A DNA stretch of 64,000 nucleotides, taken from contig JADGDE010000009.1 in NCBI GenBank assembly GCA_016745035.1, forward strand, positions 119,324 through 183,323. Direction: 5' to 3'. The notes beneath the pieces were generated by a model. The model was not told the origin of the DNA. It did no database searches and worked only from the letters and a program-made list of their open reading frames with translations. This document shows positions 45,311 through 54,108 of this stretch, piece after piece. The position numbers and the translations under genes are program-made. The stretch comes from Thiotrichales bacterium (GTDB lineage: Bacteria; Pseudomonadota; Gammaproteobacteria; Beggiatoales; Beggiatoaceae). Each line of letters opens with the position of its first letter. Within the stretch, counting starts at the first letter, position 1.

Positions 45311-45792
45311 CTATCCAACAGCGTTGGCAACAATTCGCCCCCTCTGAACGCCGCGCCTTAATTATTGGTGCATCAGCCTTGCTGTTGTTTAGCTTTTGGA
45401 GTTTGATTTGGGAGCCGTTGCAAACACAAACCCAACAAACAGAAAAAAAACTCGCCAAACTCGAAGCCGATTATGCTTGGATGCAGCAAGCTGCACCACA
45501 AATCCAAGCGCTACAAAACAGCGCTAAAAAACCCAATGCCAGCGGCAGTTCTTTGTTAAGCTTGATTGATAAAAGCCTCCAAGCCAGCCCTCTTGCCAAT
45601 ATTAATAAACGTATCAGCCCGCGCAACGAAACCCAAGCGCAAGTTGATTTTGAGCAAGTCGGTTTTAACCCTTTTATCACGTGGTTAAGTGGCTTATTGA
45701 GCCAAGAGGCTATCGAGGTGGTTTATCTGACCATTGAAGCGGGCAAAGATAGTGGCATGGTGCAAGTTCGTTTAAGTTTGAGGCAGCCTTAA
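45307..45792 (+). CDS. gspM: Type II secretion system protein M
   Basis: A 161-residue inner-membrane protein. A short cytoplasmic N-terminus (WQQFAPSERRALIIGASALLLFSFWSLIWEPL) holds the single membrane span. A coiled coil and the periplasmic ferredoxin-like domain follow (SLLSLIDKSLQASPL...VGFNPFITWLSGL). GspM/EpsM anchors the secretion platform with GspL. The gene overlaps the methyltransferase stop by four bases and the next kinase start by one, and no other gsp gene is beside it. Length is right for the family. Confidence 0.85.
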   Translation: MTIQQRWQQFAPSERRALIIGASALLLFSFWSLIWEPLQTQTQQTEKKLAKLEADYAWMQQAAPQIQALQNSAKKPNASGSSLLSLIDKSLQASPLANINKRISPRNETQAQVDFEQVGFNPFITWLSGLLSQEAIEVVYLTIEAGKDSGMVQVRLSLRQP

Positions 45793-47993
45793 TGTTAGCA
45801 AGTCGGGCAAAGACCTTTCGTTTATGGTTAATCCGTTTATTGGTCATCACCTTAACCGCATCGATTTTTATGCTCAGCAGCGCGCTGGAAAATTCCGGCT
45901 GGTATGGCAAGTTGTACGTGCCCTTGCTGCTGATTAATTCCATCGGATTGCTTGCCCTTAGCATCCTGACCTTCTTAAATCTGCGTGATTTGATTTTAGC
46001 GGTACGCCATCGAGAACCAGGCGCGCGGTTGACTTTACGCCTAGTAATCTTGTTCGTGATTCTCGCCGCTTTGCCGGTGTTGGTGGTGTTTTATTTTTCC
46101 TTATCATTTTTGCATCAGCGCTTGGATAATTGGGTCAATGTCGAAGTCGGCCCGATTGTCACCGATGCACTGAATGTCAGCCGTGCCGCCTTTGATGATA
46201 ATCTTAGCAGCGCCTTAAACACCAGTCAGATTTTGGTGGAAAAATTACGCAAACTCGATAATGCCAGTGCCATTTTAGAGCTTAATGATTTGCGCACCGA
46301 ATTTGGGGCGAGTGTTTTAACCCTGATTTCTGATACCGGGCATATCATCGCCTTCAGTAGCGCCGACACCCGGCAATTATTGCCTTATCACCCCGTCAAT
46401 GCCTTGAATAATATGCAGGGGCGGGAATATTATATGAACCTCGAGCCAATGCCGGATAAAAGCTTATTTTCACAAGTGTTAATCTGGGCCACGCATCAAG
46501 ACAGCGGCATTGGCGATTTACCCTTATCCATTAACGCCACTCAAAAGCGTTTATTGCAAGCCTTGTATCCGACCAATAATAAAATCAATGAGCTTGCCAT
46601 CAGCATGGAAGAGCGCACCAATGATTATCAACAATCGGCGTATTTGCGCCAATCGCTGAAACTCAATGTCACCTTGTTTTTATCCTTGGTGCTGTTGATG
46701 ACCTTGTTCAGTGCTGCATGGGGGGCGTTGGTAGCCGCACGGAAACTGGTTGCGCCAGTACGAGATTTAGCCGAGGGCACGCTGGCGGTGGCTGAGGGGA
46801 ATTATGAGAAACAATTGCCCGCCAATCGCATCGGTGAGCTGGGCTTTTTGGTCGAGTCTTTCAACGAAATGACAAGGCGCTTGCGCAAAACCCATACCGC
46901 CTTGCAAGACAGTCGCAAACTGGCGGATTTACAGCTCGCCTATTTAGAAATTCTGCTCGAGCGTCTCAGCTCTGGGGTCTTATCGCTAGACTCCCAATAC
47001 CGCTTACGTACCCATAATGCCGCCGCTGAGCAAATGCTTGGCTCGCCCTTGGTCGCCTTTGTTGGTAAACCCATCGCCGATTCTTGCTCAGATTATCCCG
47101 CCCTGCAAACCCTGTGCGAGGCGATTGTGCCAAATTTAGAGCAAGATAAAAACGAATGGCGCGAACAAGTGACCTTGTTTGGCAATAAAGGCCGCAGCGT
47201 TTTATTGTGCCGTGGCGGTCACTTGCCCGCGCTCAGTGATGATAAACACGGCTACTTAATCGTTTTGGATGATGTTACCGCTTTGATTCAAGGGCAACGC
47301 GATGCGGCTTGGAGTGAGGTCGCCCGCCGCTTAGCGCATGAAATCAAAAACCCACTGACCCCGATTCGCCTCTCAGCAGAGCGCTTGCGGCATAAATATT
47401 TATCCACCTTCCCCAAAGAGGAAATCAACACCCTCGACCGCATGACCCATACCATTATTCAGCAAGTCGAAAGTATGCAAGAGATGGTCAACGCCTTTTC
47501 TAACTATGCCCGCACCCCAGCGATGAACTGGCAAAAAGTAGATATTAACGCCCTGATTGAAGATGTCTTAACCCTCTATCAAGGCAGCGTGGCGAAGATG
47601 ATTTGCCGTTTGGATAATCACTTGCCAGAAATTGATGCCGACCCCAGCCGTTTGCGCCAAGTGCTGCACAATCTGGTTAAAAACGCCATTGAAGCCAGCG
47701 AAGACAAAGACAATGTGCAACTGACGCTGGTGAGCAAATACCATCATCAAGGCAATATTCAAGCGCTGGAATTGCAAGTCAAAGACAATGGCAGCGGTAT
47801 TCCAGAGGAATTATTGGATAAAATTTTCGAGCCGTATGTGACCCACAAAGTCAAAGGCACGGGGCTAGGCTTGGCGATTGTGAAAAAAATTATCCAAGAA
47901 CACAGCGGCGAGGTCTGGATTGAAAATCAAGACGGGGCTTGTATCTTGATTCGCCTGCCTGTACAGCATATCGCCCCAGAGCATGACGTTTGA
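45792..47993 (+). CDS. NtrY-like sensor histidine kinase
   Basis: A 733-residue membrane kinase. There are three or four hydrophobic spans (about 10-110 and 295-320) around an extracytoplasmic region, then HAMP (ARKLVAPVRDLAEGTLAVAEGNYEKQL), PAS (LSSGVLSLDSQYRLRTHNAAAEQML), phosphoaccepting His in ARRLAHEIKNPLTPIRLSAERL (about residue 516) and an ATPase domain with LHNLVKNAIEAS, DNGSGIP and GTGLGLAIVKKI. The LAHEIKNPLTPI motif is typical of NtrY kinases, which act with NtrX. No ntrX is adjacent; the downstream gene is a metabolite-repair enzyme. Confidence 0.92.
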   Translation: MLASRAKTFRLWLIRLLVITLTASIFMLSSALENSGWYGKLYVPLLLINSIGLLALSILTFLNLRDLILAVRHREPGARLTLRLVILFVILAALPVLVVFYFSLSFLHQRLDNWVNVEVGPIVTDALNVSRAAFDDNLSSALNTSQILVEKLRKLDNASAILELNDLRTEFGASVLTLISDTGHIIAFSSADTRQLLPYHPVNALNNMQGREYYMNLEPMPDKSLFSQVLIWATHQDSGIGDLPLSINATQKRLLQALYPTNNKINELAISMEERTNDYQQSAYLRQSLKLNVTLFLSLVLLMTLFSAAWGALVAARKLVAPVRDLAEGTLAVAEGNYEKQLPANRIGELGFLVESFNEMTRRLRKTHTALQDSRKLADLQLAYLEILLERLSSGVLSLDSQYRLRTHNAAAEQMLGSPLVAFVGKPIADSCSDYPALQTLCEAIVPNLEQDKNEWREQVTLFGNKGRSVLLCRGGHLPALSDDKHGYLIVLDDVTALIQGQRDAAWSEVARRLAHEIKNPLTPIRLSAERLRHKYLSTFPKEEINTLDRMTHTIIQQVESMQEMVNAFSNYARTPAMNWQKVDINALIEDVLTLYQGSVAKMICRLDNHLPEIDADPSRLRQVLHNLVKNAIEASEDKDNVQLTLVSKYHHQGNIQALELQVKDNGSGIPEELLDKIFEPYVTHKVKGTGLGLAIVKKIIQEHSGEVWIENQDGACILIRLPVQHIAPEHDV

Positions 47994-47995
47994 GC

Positions 47996-49447
47996 ATGTC
48001 CTTACTGCAAGCCCCCCCAACTGAATTATATCGCGCCGCTCAAGTTCGCGCCCTTGATAAAGCCGCTATCGACAGTGGCATCAAAGGCTTGTGCCTGATG
48101 GAACGCGCGGGCATGGCGCTGTTTGAGTATGTGCAACAACACTATCCCGCGCCGCAAAAACTCACCGTGCTCTGTGGTTTGGGCAATAATGCCGGCGATG
48201 GCTATGTCATTGCCCGTTTAGCCCATCTCGCAGGCTATCACGTTGAAATAATACAATTAGGCGATATTAACAAGCTCCGAGGCGATGCCAAGCAATGTTT
48301 GGATTATTGCCGTGCCATAGGTCTATCCAGCAAGATATTCGATGGGCAGTTGCCAGAGAGCGATATAATGATTGACGCGCTCTTAGGCACAGGTTTAGAC
48401 CGTCCGGTCACTGGAGAATGGGCAGCACTTATCAACACCGCTAATGCCAGCCAAAAGCCCATCATTGCCGTTGATATTCCCTCAGGTTTAAGCGCCGACA
48501 CTGGCGCGGTTTTGGGAACAGCGATAAAAGCCCATGCCACCGTGAGTTTTATCGGACTCAAACAAGGCTTATACACCGGCGCAGGCAGGGCACATGCTGG
48601 AGAAATTCTTTTTAGTGATTTAGCCGTCCCCGAGCCGATTTATCAGACCCAAACCCCCAGCAGTTGGCGCTTAGACGCAGACAACAGCCCGAGATTAGCC
48701 CCGCGTGCCGCCGATGGACACAAAGGGCACTATGGGCATGTCTTAGTCATTGGCGGCGATGTCGGCTTTAGTGGCGCGATTCGCCTCGCCGCAGAGGCAG
48801 CTGCGCGCACAGGTGCAGGCAAAGTCAGCGTTGCCACTCACCCGCAGCACGCGGCTTTTTTAAATATGGCAAGACCGGAATTGATGGTGCATGGGATAAA
48901 AAAACCCAAGCAATTGAAAGCCCTGCTAGCACAAATCGATGTGCTGGCTATCGGCCCGGGTTTAGGGCAATCAGCGTGGTCAAAAAAATGTCTAGCCGCT
49001 TGTGCCAGCTGGGATAAACCGATTGTTGTCGATGCCGATGCGCTGAATTTAATTGCTAAACAGCCGCAAGAGTGGGCGCAGGCAGTTTATACCCCGCACC
49101 CCGGCGAGGCTGCGCGTTTATTGTCTTGTGCTACAGCCGTGATTCAACAAGATCGTTTTGATAGCATCTCGCGCTTAGTGCAGCAATTACAAGGCGTAGT
49201 GGTATTAAAAGGCAGTGGCAGTTTAATCAGCGATGGCAAAGCCTGCTTTATCTGTACTGATGGCAACCCCTACATGGCATCCGGCGGCATGGGCGATGTG
49301 TTGACCGGTATGATTGCCGCCTTTTTGGCTCAAGGCTTGAGCTTACTTGCGGCAAGCCAAACAGCGGTGTGTTTACACGCCCAGCGGGCAGATGATAAAA
49401 AAAAGCTGGGATTATTGGCTAGCGATATTTTCACTAACGGATGTTAA
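47996..49447 (+). CDS. nnr: Bifunctional NAD(P)HX epimerase / ADP-dependent dehydratase
   Basis: A 483-residue fusion that repairs hydrated NADH and NADPH. The N-terminal epimerase domain (YjeF_N) has [16 protein letters not shown] and [14 protein letters not shown]. The C-terminal dehydratase domain has [38 protein letters not shown] and the catalytic [20 protein letters not shown]. The protein ends abruptly in ASDIFTNGC, a dozen or more residues shorter than relatives; the last codons coincide with aacggatgtta, the end sequence of the local miniature repeat. Start ATG 47996 rather than the upstream TTG. Confidence 0.92.
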   Translation: MSLLQAPPTELYRAAQVRALDKAAIDSGIKGLCLMERAGMALFEYVQQHYPAPQKLTVLCGLGNNAGDGYVIARLAHLAGYHVEIIQLGDINKLRGDAKQCLDYCRAIGLSSKIFDGQLPESDIMIDALLGTGLDRPVTGEWAALINTANASQKPIIAVDIPSGLSADTGAVLGTAIKAHATVSFIGLKQGLYTGAGRAHAGEILFSDLAVPEPIYQTQTPSSWRLDADNSPRLAPRAADGHKGHYGHVLVIGGDVGFSGAIRLAAEAAARTGAGKVSVATHPQHAAFLNMARPELMVHGIKKPKQLKALLAQIDVLAIGPGLGQSAWSKKCLAACASWDKPIVVDADALNLIAKQPQEWAQAVYTPHPGEAARLLSCATAVIQQDRFDSISRLVQQLQGVVVLKGSGSLISDGKACFICTDGNPYMASGGMGDVLTGMIAAFLAQGLSLLAASQTAVCLHAQRADDKKKLGLLASDIFTNGC

Positions 49448-49980
49448 TCTGAATATTGTCGATAAGTACCGGGGGCTAATGGGTCGATATGCCATTGCCC
49501 AATCGAGACCCGAATCAAACGCAAAGTAGGAAAACCAACGGCTGCACTCATGCGCCGTACTTGGCGATTACGACCTTCGCTTATGGTGAGTTCTAGCCAA
49601 CTGGTCGGAATATTAGCCCGATGACGAATTGGCGGTTCGCGCTTCCAAAGTCCTTTGGGTTCAGCAATGCGCTTAGCTTTCGCTGGACGTGTCATGCCAT
49701 CTTTAAGTTTTATTCCACGGCGCAACGCCGCCAAAGCTTTATCATCAATTTCGCCCTCGACTTGCGCCCAATAGGTTTTGTTTTGCTTGTGTTTGGGATG
49801 GCTGATGCGATGTTGCAAGCGCCCATCATCGGTCAATAATAACAAGCCTTCGCTGTCATAATCCAAGCGCCCGGCGGGGTAAACTTTGGGAATATCAATA
49901 TAATCCGCTAATGTGGCTTTGTCACCACTGGGGCTAAATTGACTCATGACCTGAAAGGGTTTATTAAATAAAATTAACAT
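49444..49980 (-). CDS. rluE: 23S rRNA pseudouridine synthase RluE-like
   Basis: A 178-residue RsuA-family pseudouridine synthase without an S4 domain, as RluE. Catalytic Asp is in [18 protein letters not shown]; other conserved parts are [12 protein letters not shown] at the start, KTYWAQVEG and [28 protein letters not shown]. It modifies a uridine of 23S rRNA (U2457 in E. coli). Its ATG overlaps the stop of the upstream methyltransferase-like gene by one base (TGATG). Confidence 0.88.
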   Translation of the reverse strand: MLILFNKPFQVMSQFSPSGDKATLADYIDIPKVYPAGRLDYDSEGLLLLTDDGRLQHRISHPKHKQNKTYWAQVEGEIDDKALAALRRGIKLKDGMTRPAKAKRIAEPKGLWKREPPIRHRANIPTSWLELTISEGRNRQVRRMSAAVGFPTLRLIRVSIGQWHIDPLAPGTYRQYSD

Positions 49981-50594
49981 CAGCCAGCCCGGGTTAAAAC
50001 CGAGCAACCACGCTCAAAATCAAGGTATTGATGGCTAAAATCAGGATATTGTTGCAGCCACCAGGCCACTAGCTCGTGCTCATCGGCGCGGGCAGCATCA
50101 TCTAAAAACACCACACAATCGGAACTCAAATAAGGCATAAGCTGTGGCAAAGCTGGGAGACGTGAGTTTTTTTGGATAAAACCGGGGGGACCATCAATCA
50201 CCAGCATGTCGATAGACGCTGGCATGGTGGGTAATTGATACCACTGAAATGTTTGCTCGGCAATAACGCTATCGACCAAAGGCGCATCAATCACACAGGC
50301 ATAAAGTTCTAAATCATTACGTTGGATAAAGTCGCGCGTGACCTCAGCATAGCTCGCACCGTTTTCTAAACTTAAAACTTTGCCTTGCTTATTTTGGGCG
50401 CAACTTTGCGCCAGCATCAAAGTGCTCGTGCCGCTGCTACACTCGACAATGTTTTGTGGTTTTTTATCCAAGACATGATCAACGATAAGTTCTAAAAAAT
50501 CAGCGGCCGCTGACCAGTCTTTGGTGTAAGGATATTGTTGCAGTTGTATGCGTTCAGCGAGGCGGTTTATGGCTTCCATACGTGTTTGACTCAA
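49980..50594 (-). CDS. Class I SAM-dependent methyltransferase-like protein
   Basis: A 204-residue protein with a Rossmann-type SAM pocket: [18 protein letters not shown] for motif [19 protein letters not shown] for motif II, and [12 protein letters not shown] for motif IV. It resembles small FkbM- or O-methyltransferase-type proteins of unknown substrate. It lies between lpxB (11 bases) and rluE (1-base overlap), so all are probably one transcript. The methyl acceptor is unknown. Confidence 0.75.
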   Translation of the reverse strand: MSQTRMEAINRLAERIQLQQYPYTKDWSAAADFLELIVDHVLDKKPQNIVECSSGTSTLMLAQSCAQNKQGKVLSLENGASYAEVTRDFIQRNDLELYACVIDAPLVDSVIAEQTFQWYQLPTMPASIDMLVIDGPPGFIQKNSRLPALPQLMPYLSSDCVVFLDDAARADEHELVAWWLQQYPDFSHQYLDFERGCSVLTRAG

Positions 50595-50605
50595 AAGCCC
50601 AGATA

Positions 50606-51766
50606 TTAAGGATTTAGCAGCGATTTGTCTAGCAACAATGCTTCCACCACCTTAGCCGCTTGCTTATCGGCATTTTGTGCCAGTTGCTGGTGAATATGCA
50701 AATATTCCGCTTGTAGCGCTGCACTTGCCTCGGGTTGCTCGAGCCAATCCAGCAAAGCCTGCCCCAACAAAGGTGCACTGACTTGCGTTTGAATGTGCTC
50801 AGGAACTAAGGCTCTGCCGCTAAGTAAATTCGGTAAAGACACATAAGGCACATTGACCAAATGCTTAGCAATTTGGTAAGTGAGTCCGGCGAGTTTATAA
50901 GCAACCACCATCGGTTTTTTCAATAATAAGGCTTCCAAAGTCGCCGTGCCAGAGGCAAGCAAGACCACGTCAGCGGCGGCCATTACCTCACGGCTACGCC
51001 CGTGGATATGTTGGAGCTTTAAGTTAGGATACGCTTTTAGTGCGCTATCAATACGCTTTGCCATGCTATCGTTGGCACTGGGAAGGATAAAGCTTAAATC
51101 GGGGCGTTGTTGCTGTAACCAAACGGCGGTTTTTAAAAATTCAGGCAATAAGCGCTCGACTTCATTGCGCCGACTACCGGGTAATAGAGCGACATAGGTT
51201 TTATCTGTATCTAAATCCAAAGCTTCTCGCGCCGCTTGTGTATCCACTTCAAAAGGGATTTTTTCGGCTAAAGGATGCCCGACAAAGCACACCGGAATCT
51301 GATGTTGTTGGTAATATTGCGCCTCGAAAGGGAATAAGGTCAGCATATAATCGCAAGCGCGGGCAATTTTTTTGATGCGGTAACTGCGCCAAGCCCACAC
51401 CGAAGGGCTGACATAATGCACGGTTTTGATACCTTTGGGCTTGAGTGCCTCTGCCATTGGCAAGTTAAAATCTGGTGCATCAATACCAATAAAAATATCC
51501 GGCGGTTTATCTGTCCACAGTTGTTGTAAACGGGTATGGCAGCGCTTGAGCCGTCGATAGCTGCCGAGGACTTCAAACAAGCCCATCACCGACAGCCATT
51601 CCATCGGGTAATAACTATGCAAGCCCGCCGCTTGCATCCCCTCACCGCCAATGCCTTCAAAGCGAGCATTAGGAAAGGTTTGCTTCAGCGCCTGAATCAG
51701 ACCTGCCCCTAAAATATCGCCAGAGATTTCTCCAGCGATCAGGGCAATGCGGGGATGCTTAGGCAT
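50606..51766 (-). CDS. lpxB: Lipid-A-disaccharide synthase
   Basis: A 386-residue GT19 glycosyltransferase that joins UDP-2,3-diacylglucosamine and lipid X in lipid A synthesis on the inner face of the inner membrane. Conserved blocks are IALIAGEISGDILGAGLI, FEGIGGEGMQAAG, MEWLSVMGLFEVL, IGIDAPDFNL, HYVSPSVWAWR, LFPFEAQYY, FVGHPLAE, LLPGSRRNEVERLLP and ASGTATLEALLLKKPMVVAYK. The gene is separated from its usual lpxA/fabZ neighbours. It starts at the last base of the upstream Cys-cluster gene. Confidence 0.96.
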   Translation of the reverse strand: MPKHPRIALIAGEISGDILGAGLIQALKQTFPNARFEGIGGEGMQAAGLHSYYPMEWLSVMGLFEVLGSYRRLKRCHTRLQQLWTDKPPDIFIGIDAPDFNLPMAEALKPKGIKTVHYVSPSVWAWRSYRIKKIARACDYMLTLFPFEAQYYQQHQIPVCFVGHPLAEKIPFEVDTQAAREALDLDTDKTYVALLPGSRRNEVERLLPEFLKTAVWLQQQRPDLSFILPSANDSMAKRIDSALKAYPNLKLQHIHGRSREVMAAADVVLLASGTATLEALLLKKPMVVAYKLAGLTYQIAKHLVNVPYVSLPNLLSGRALVPEHIQTQVSAPLLGQALLDWLEQPEASAALQAEYLHIHQQLAQNADKQAAKVVEALLLDKSLLNP

Positions 51767-52653
51767 TAGTCGCCGTCTTTTTCCGCTGCCTCAGCCGCCG
51801 CTGCCGCTTCTTGTGCCGCTTTAAGATCGGTGCGACGTTGTTCGCGGGCTTTGTCAGCATCGGCTTTTAAGTCGATGGTTTGCTCATTGAATAAAACTTG
51901 GCGTAAGAATTTATCACCAAATTCCATTAGGGCAATGTCGTCGGTTTTGAGTGTTTCCATTTCTTCATCGGAGACAGAAAAGGTGCTATTAAAACCATCA
52001 CTGATAATAAACAAACGGAAACGATCTAAATCATAGTTTGCCATAAAGAACAATTGCCGACTTTTCAGCGATAAAGTACCGATACCTGGCCCTGCGGATT
52101 TGCGTTTCAATATCAATTGTCGCCAACCGCGAGAGTACTTATCAAAGTCTTCGGTTTTTTGGTCAGCACGGTATTCGTCGATGGTCATTTCGTTATCTTC
52201 TAAATGCCCTTGGCAATGATCTTCACGAATCATGGCATAAGAAGTACGGTCGATGTATTCGGTTTGCTTGCGCATGGACAACAAACCCACCGGATAATAA
52301 CGACAAGCAGTAGGGCGATCTTCATAAACACTGCACCCTTCTTCAGTCATAAATTGGCAAGCGGTGCCGCCATCAACAGGTAACATTTTTACCCCGGCCA
52401 TGCCTTCTTTTTCCATTTCAAATGGCACGGTGTATTTGCTTAAAAATTCACCAGAGTCGATATCTAAACGCTGTTTCAAACGAATAATATCGTAAGGGCT
52501 TAAGGTAATATCGATATTCTTACAACAGGCGTTAAAGCAAGCGATGTCTTTGTGGCAACGGAATTTGATTTTATAATCGCCATCAAAGGTTTGTGGAATC
52601 ACTGGGCTTTCTACTAACGGCGATTCAGCCGGATCGATTTTGACATCAGACAT
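51766..52653 (-). CDS. YkgJ-family cysteine cluster protein
   Basis: A 295-residue soluble protein with the Fe or Zn binding pattern of the YkgJ/CxxCxxCC family: FRCHKDIACFNACCKNIDITLSPYDI near the start, then CQFMTEEGCSVYEDRPTACRYYPVG (about 108-132), and HCQGH. The tail is a charged, Ala-rich helix. A metal-site assembly or protein-modification role has been suggested for the family; the function is unknown. It overlaps lpxB by one base. Confidence 0.85.
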   Translation of the reverse strand: MSDVKIDPAESPLVESPVIPQTFDGDYKIKFRCHKDIACFNACCKNIDITLSPYDIIRLKQRLDIDSGEFLSKYTVPFEMEKEGMAGVKMLPVDGGTACQFMTEEGCSVYEDRPTACRYYPVGLLSMRKQTEYIDRTSYAMIREDHCQGHLEDNEMTIDEYRADQKTEDFDKYSRGWRQLILKRKSAGPGIGTLSLKSRQLFFMANYDLDRFRLFIISDGFNSTFSVSDEEMETLKTDDIALMEFGDKFLRQVLFNEQTIDLKADADKAREQRRTDLKAAQEAAAAAEAAEKDGD

Positions 52654-52830
52654 AGACTATATCCTTGGTGTTTTATGAGTTTTGAGCATCAAAGCACGCT
52701 GGCTTTGGCAAATGCCCTTAATAATGGGGATGTTTTTTAGAAATATAAGTAAGTAAGACTCGATATTGGTTTAATTCAAGATAAACATGGCAATAAACCA
52801 TTGTAAAAATAAAGCAATCCATTGATTTAA

Positions 52831-52909
52831 CTGATGTTGCGGACTAAGCCTGTTTTTCTTAAAATTGTGGTTTTCCACCTGCCTAGTGGTACAGCCTTTG
52901 CGTAACATC
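52831..52909. repeat. Miniature inverted-repeat element, copy 5 (perfect target duplication)
   Basis: A 79-bp element ctgatgttgcggactaag ... cctttgcgtaacatc is flanked by attgatttaa on both sides (52821-52830 and 52910-52919). This is the clearest proof that these repeats insert with a 9-10 bp duplication. The interior gtggttttccacctgcctag is shared in inverted form with copies 1 and 2. Confidence 0.9.
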
Positions 52910-53004
52910 ATTGATTTAATTCATATTTAAGCGGCGTTGAAAATGCGCAGATGCTCTCATAGTGTGTCACAATCATCTTTGGTTTTAGGCAGTGGAGTAC
53001 GGTA

Positions 53005-54087
53005 ATGTCACTTAATTATCTCGTTTTCATTTGGCTCAGCTGTGTGAGTGTACAAGCATGGGCACAAGCACGTATTGCCTTAGTCATTGGTAATGCCGAT
53101 TATCAAAATCAAGCGTTGGCTAATCCTGCTCATGATGCCGAAGATATAGCCAATGTACTGACTAAAGTTGGTTTTGAGGTGACTTTATTACGTGATGCGA
53201 CAGCCATACAAATGCAAACAGCATTGAACCATTTTGGAAAAAAACTCCATAAAGACAGTGTTAATTTATTTTATTATGCCGGGCACGGGGTACAGTATCA
53301 GGGGAATAATTATTTAATTCCCCTACAAAGTTTAGATAAGGTAAAAAAAGCGTCAGATTTGCCCGCCCAGACATTGAATGTCAGTCAATTATTAACATTG
53401 ATGGCAGCTAGTGATAGTTCGATGAATATTATTATATTAGATGCGTGTCGGAATAATCCCTTTAAGCTCACGGACACGCTGGAGCAGGGGTTGGCGCGTA
53501 TGTCAGGTGCTGCAAAAACATTGATTGCTTATTCAACAGCACCAGGTAAATTGGCTTTAGACGGTGAATATAGAAACAGCCCTTATACGCAGCAATTGTT
53601 GCGTCATATTCCCAAACCAGATGTGCCCATCGAGTTTATGTTAAAAGAAGTCGGGGGGAATGTGCATTTATTAACTCAAGGATTGCAATCACCTTGGTAT
53701 GAAAGTGCCATTGATAAAGATTTTTATTTTGTTGAAGCGTTTGTCAAAATAAAGAAAGAAATGGCTGCTGAACTTGACGCGGAAATGAACCAAATGCTCG
53801 GTAAAAAAAACTTGCCCCAACGTGATCATGTGCTTGGCAGTTGGCAATGGCGTGATGATAAACAGACATTTTTTGATAATAATCGTGGTGTTTATTACCG
53901 CTCAGGGCAATTATGTTACCGTTTCCGCTATCAATTAAAAGATCAGGTATTACACAAATGGGCGGATAAAAAGCACGCTTGTGGTGCAAAGGAGAGTCTT
54001 TTTAAGGTCGATATTCGTCCTGATTCATTAAAAATAGAACATATCGAATCGGGTTATATCAGCCATTGGCAACTCTTGGATAATTAA
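53005..54087 (+). CDS. Caspase-like (C14 family) cysteine protease, exported
   Basis: A 360-residue protein with a probable signal peptide (MSLNYLVFIWLSCVSVQAWA), so probably periplasmic. The caspase fold begins ARIALVIGNADYQN. The catalytic His is in LFYYAGHGVQYQG (about 94) and the catalytic Cys in IIILDACRNNPF (about 148); both are intact. The C-terminal 130 residues are a separate domain with GSWQWRDDKQTFFDNN and CYRFRYQL, resembling a small beta-sheet ligand-binding module. Bacterial metacaspase-like proteins of this layout are often found with signalling genes; the substrate is unknown. Single gene, convergent with a degenerate cyclase. Confidence 0.88.
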   Translation: MSLNYLVFIWLSCVSVQAWAQARIALVIGNADYQNQALANPAHDAEDIANVLTKVGFEVTLLRDATAIQMQTALNHFGKKLHKDSVNLFYYAGHGVQYQGNNYLIPLQSLDKVKKASDLPAQTLNVSQLLTLMAASDSSMNIIILDACRNNPFKLTDTLEQGLARMSGAAKTLIAYSTAPGKLALDGEYRNSPYTQQLLRHIPKPDVPIEFMLKEVGGNVHLLTQGLQSPWYESAIDKDFYFVEAFVKIKKEMAAELDAEMNQMLGKKNLPQRDHVLGSWQWRDDKQTFFDNNRGVYYRSGQLCYRFRYQLKDQVLHKWADKKHACGAKESLFKVDIRPDSLKIEHIESGYISHWQLLDN

Positions 54088-54108
54088 AAGGTTTTGTGGC
54101 GTTAGCAA

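Noticed and set aside
45307..45792. A complete type II secretion cluster
   Set aside because: Only gspM is here; neighbours are a methyltransferase and an NtrY-like kinase.
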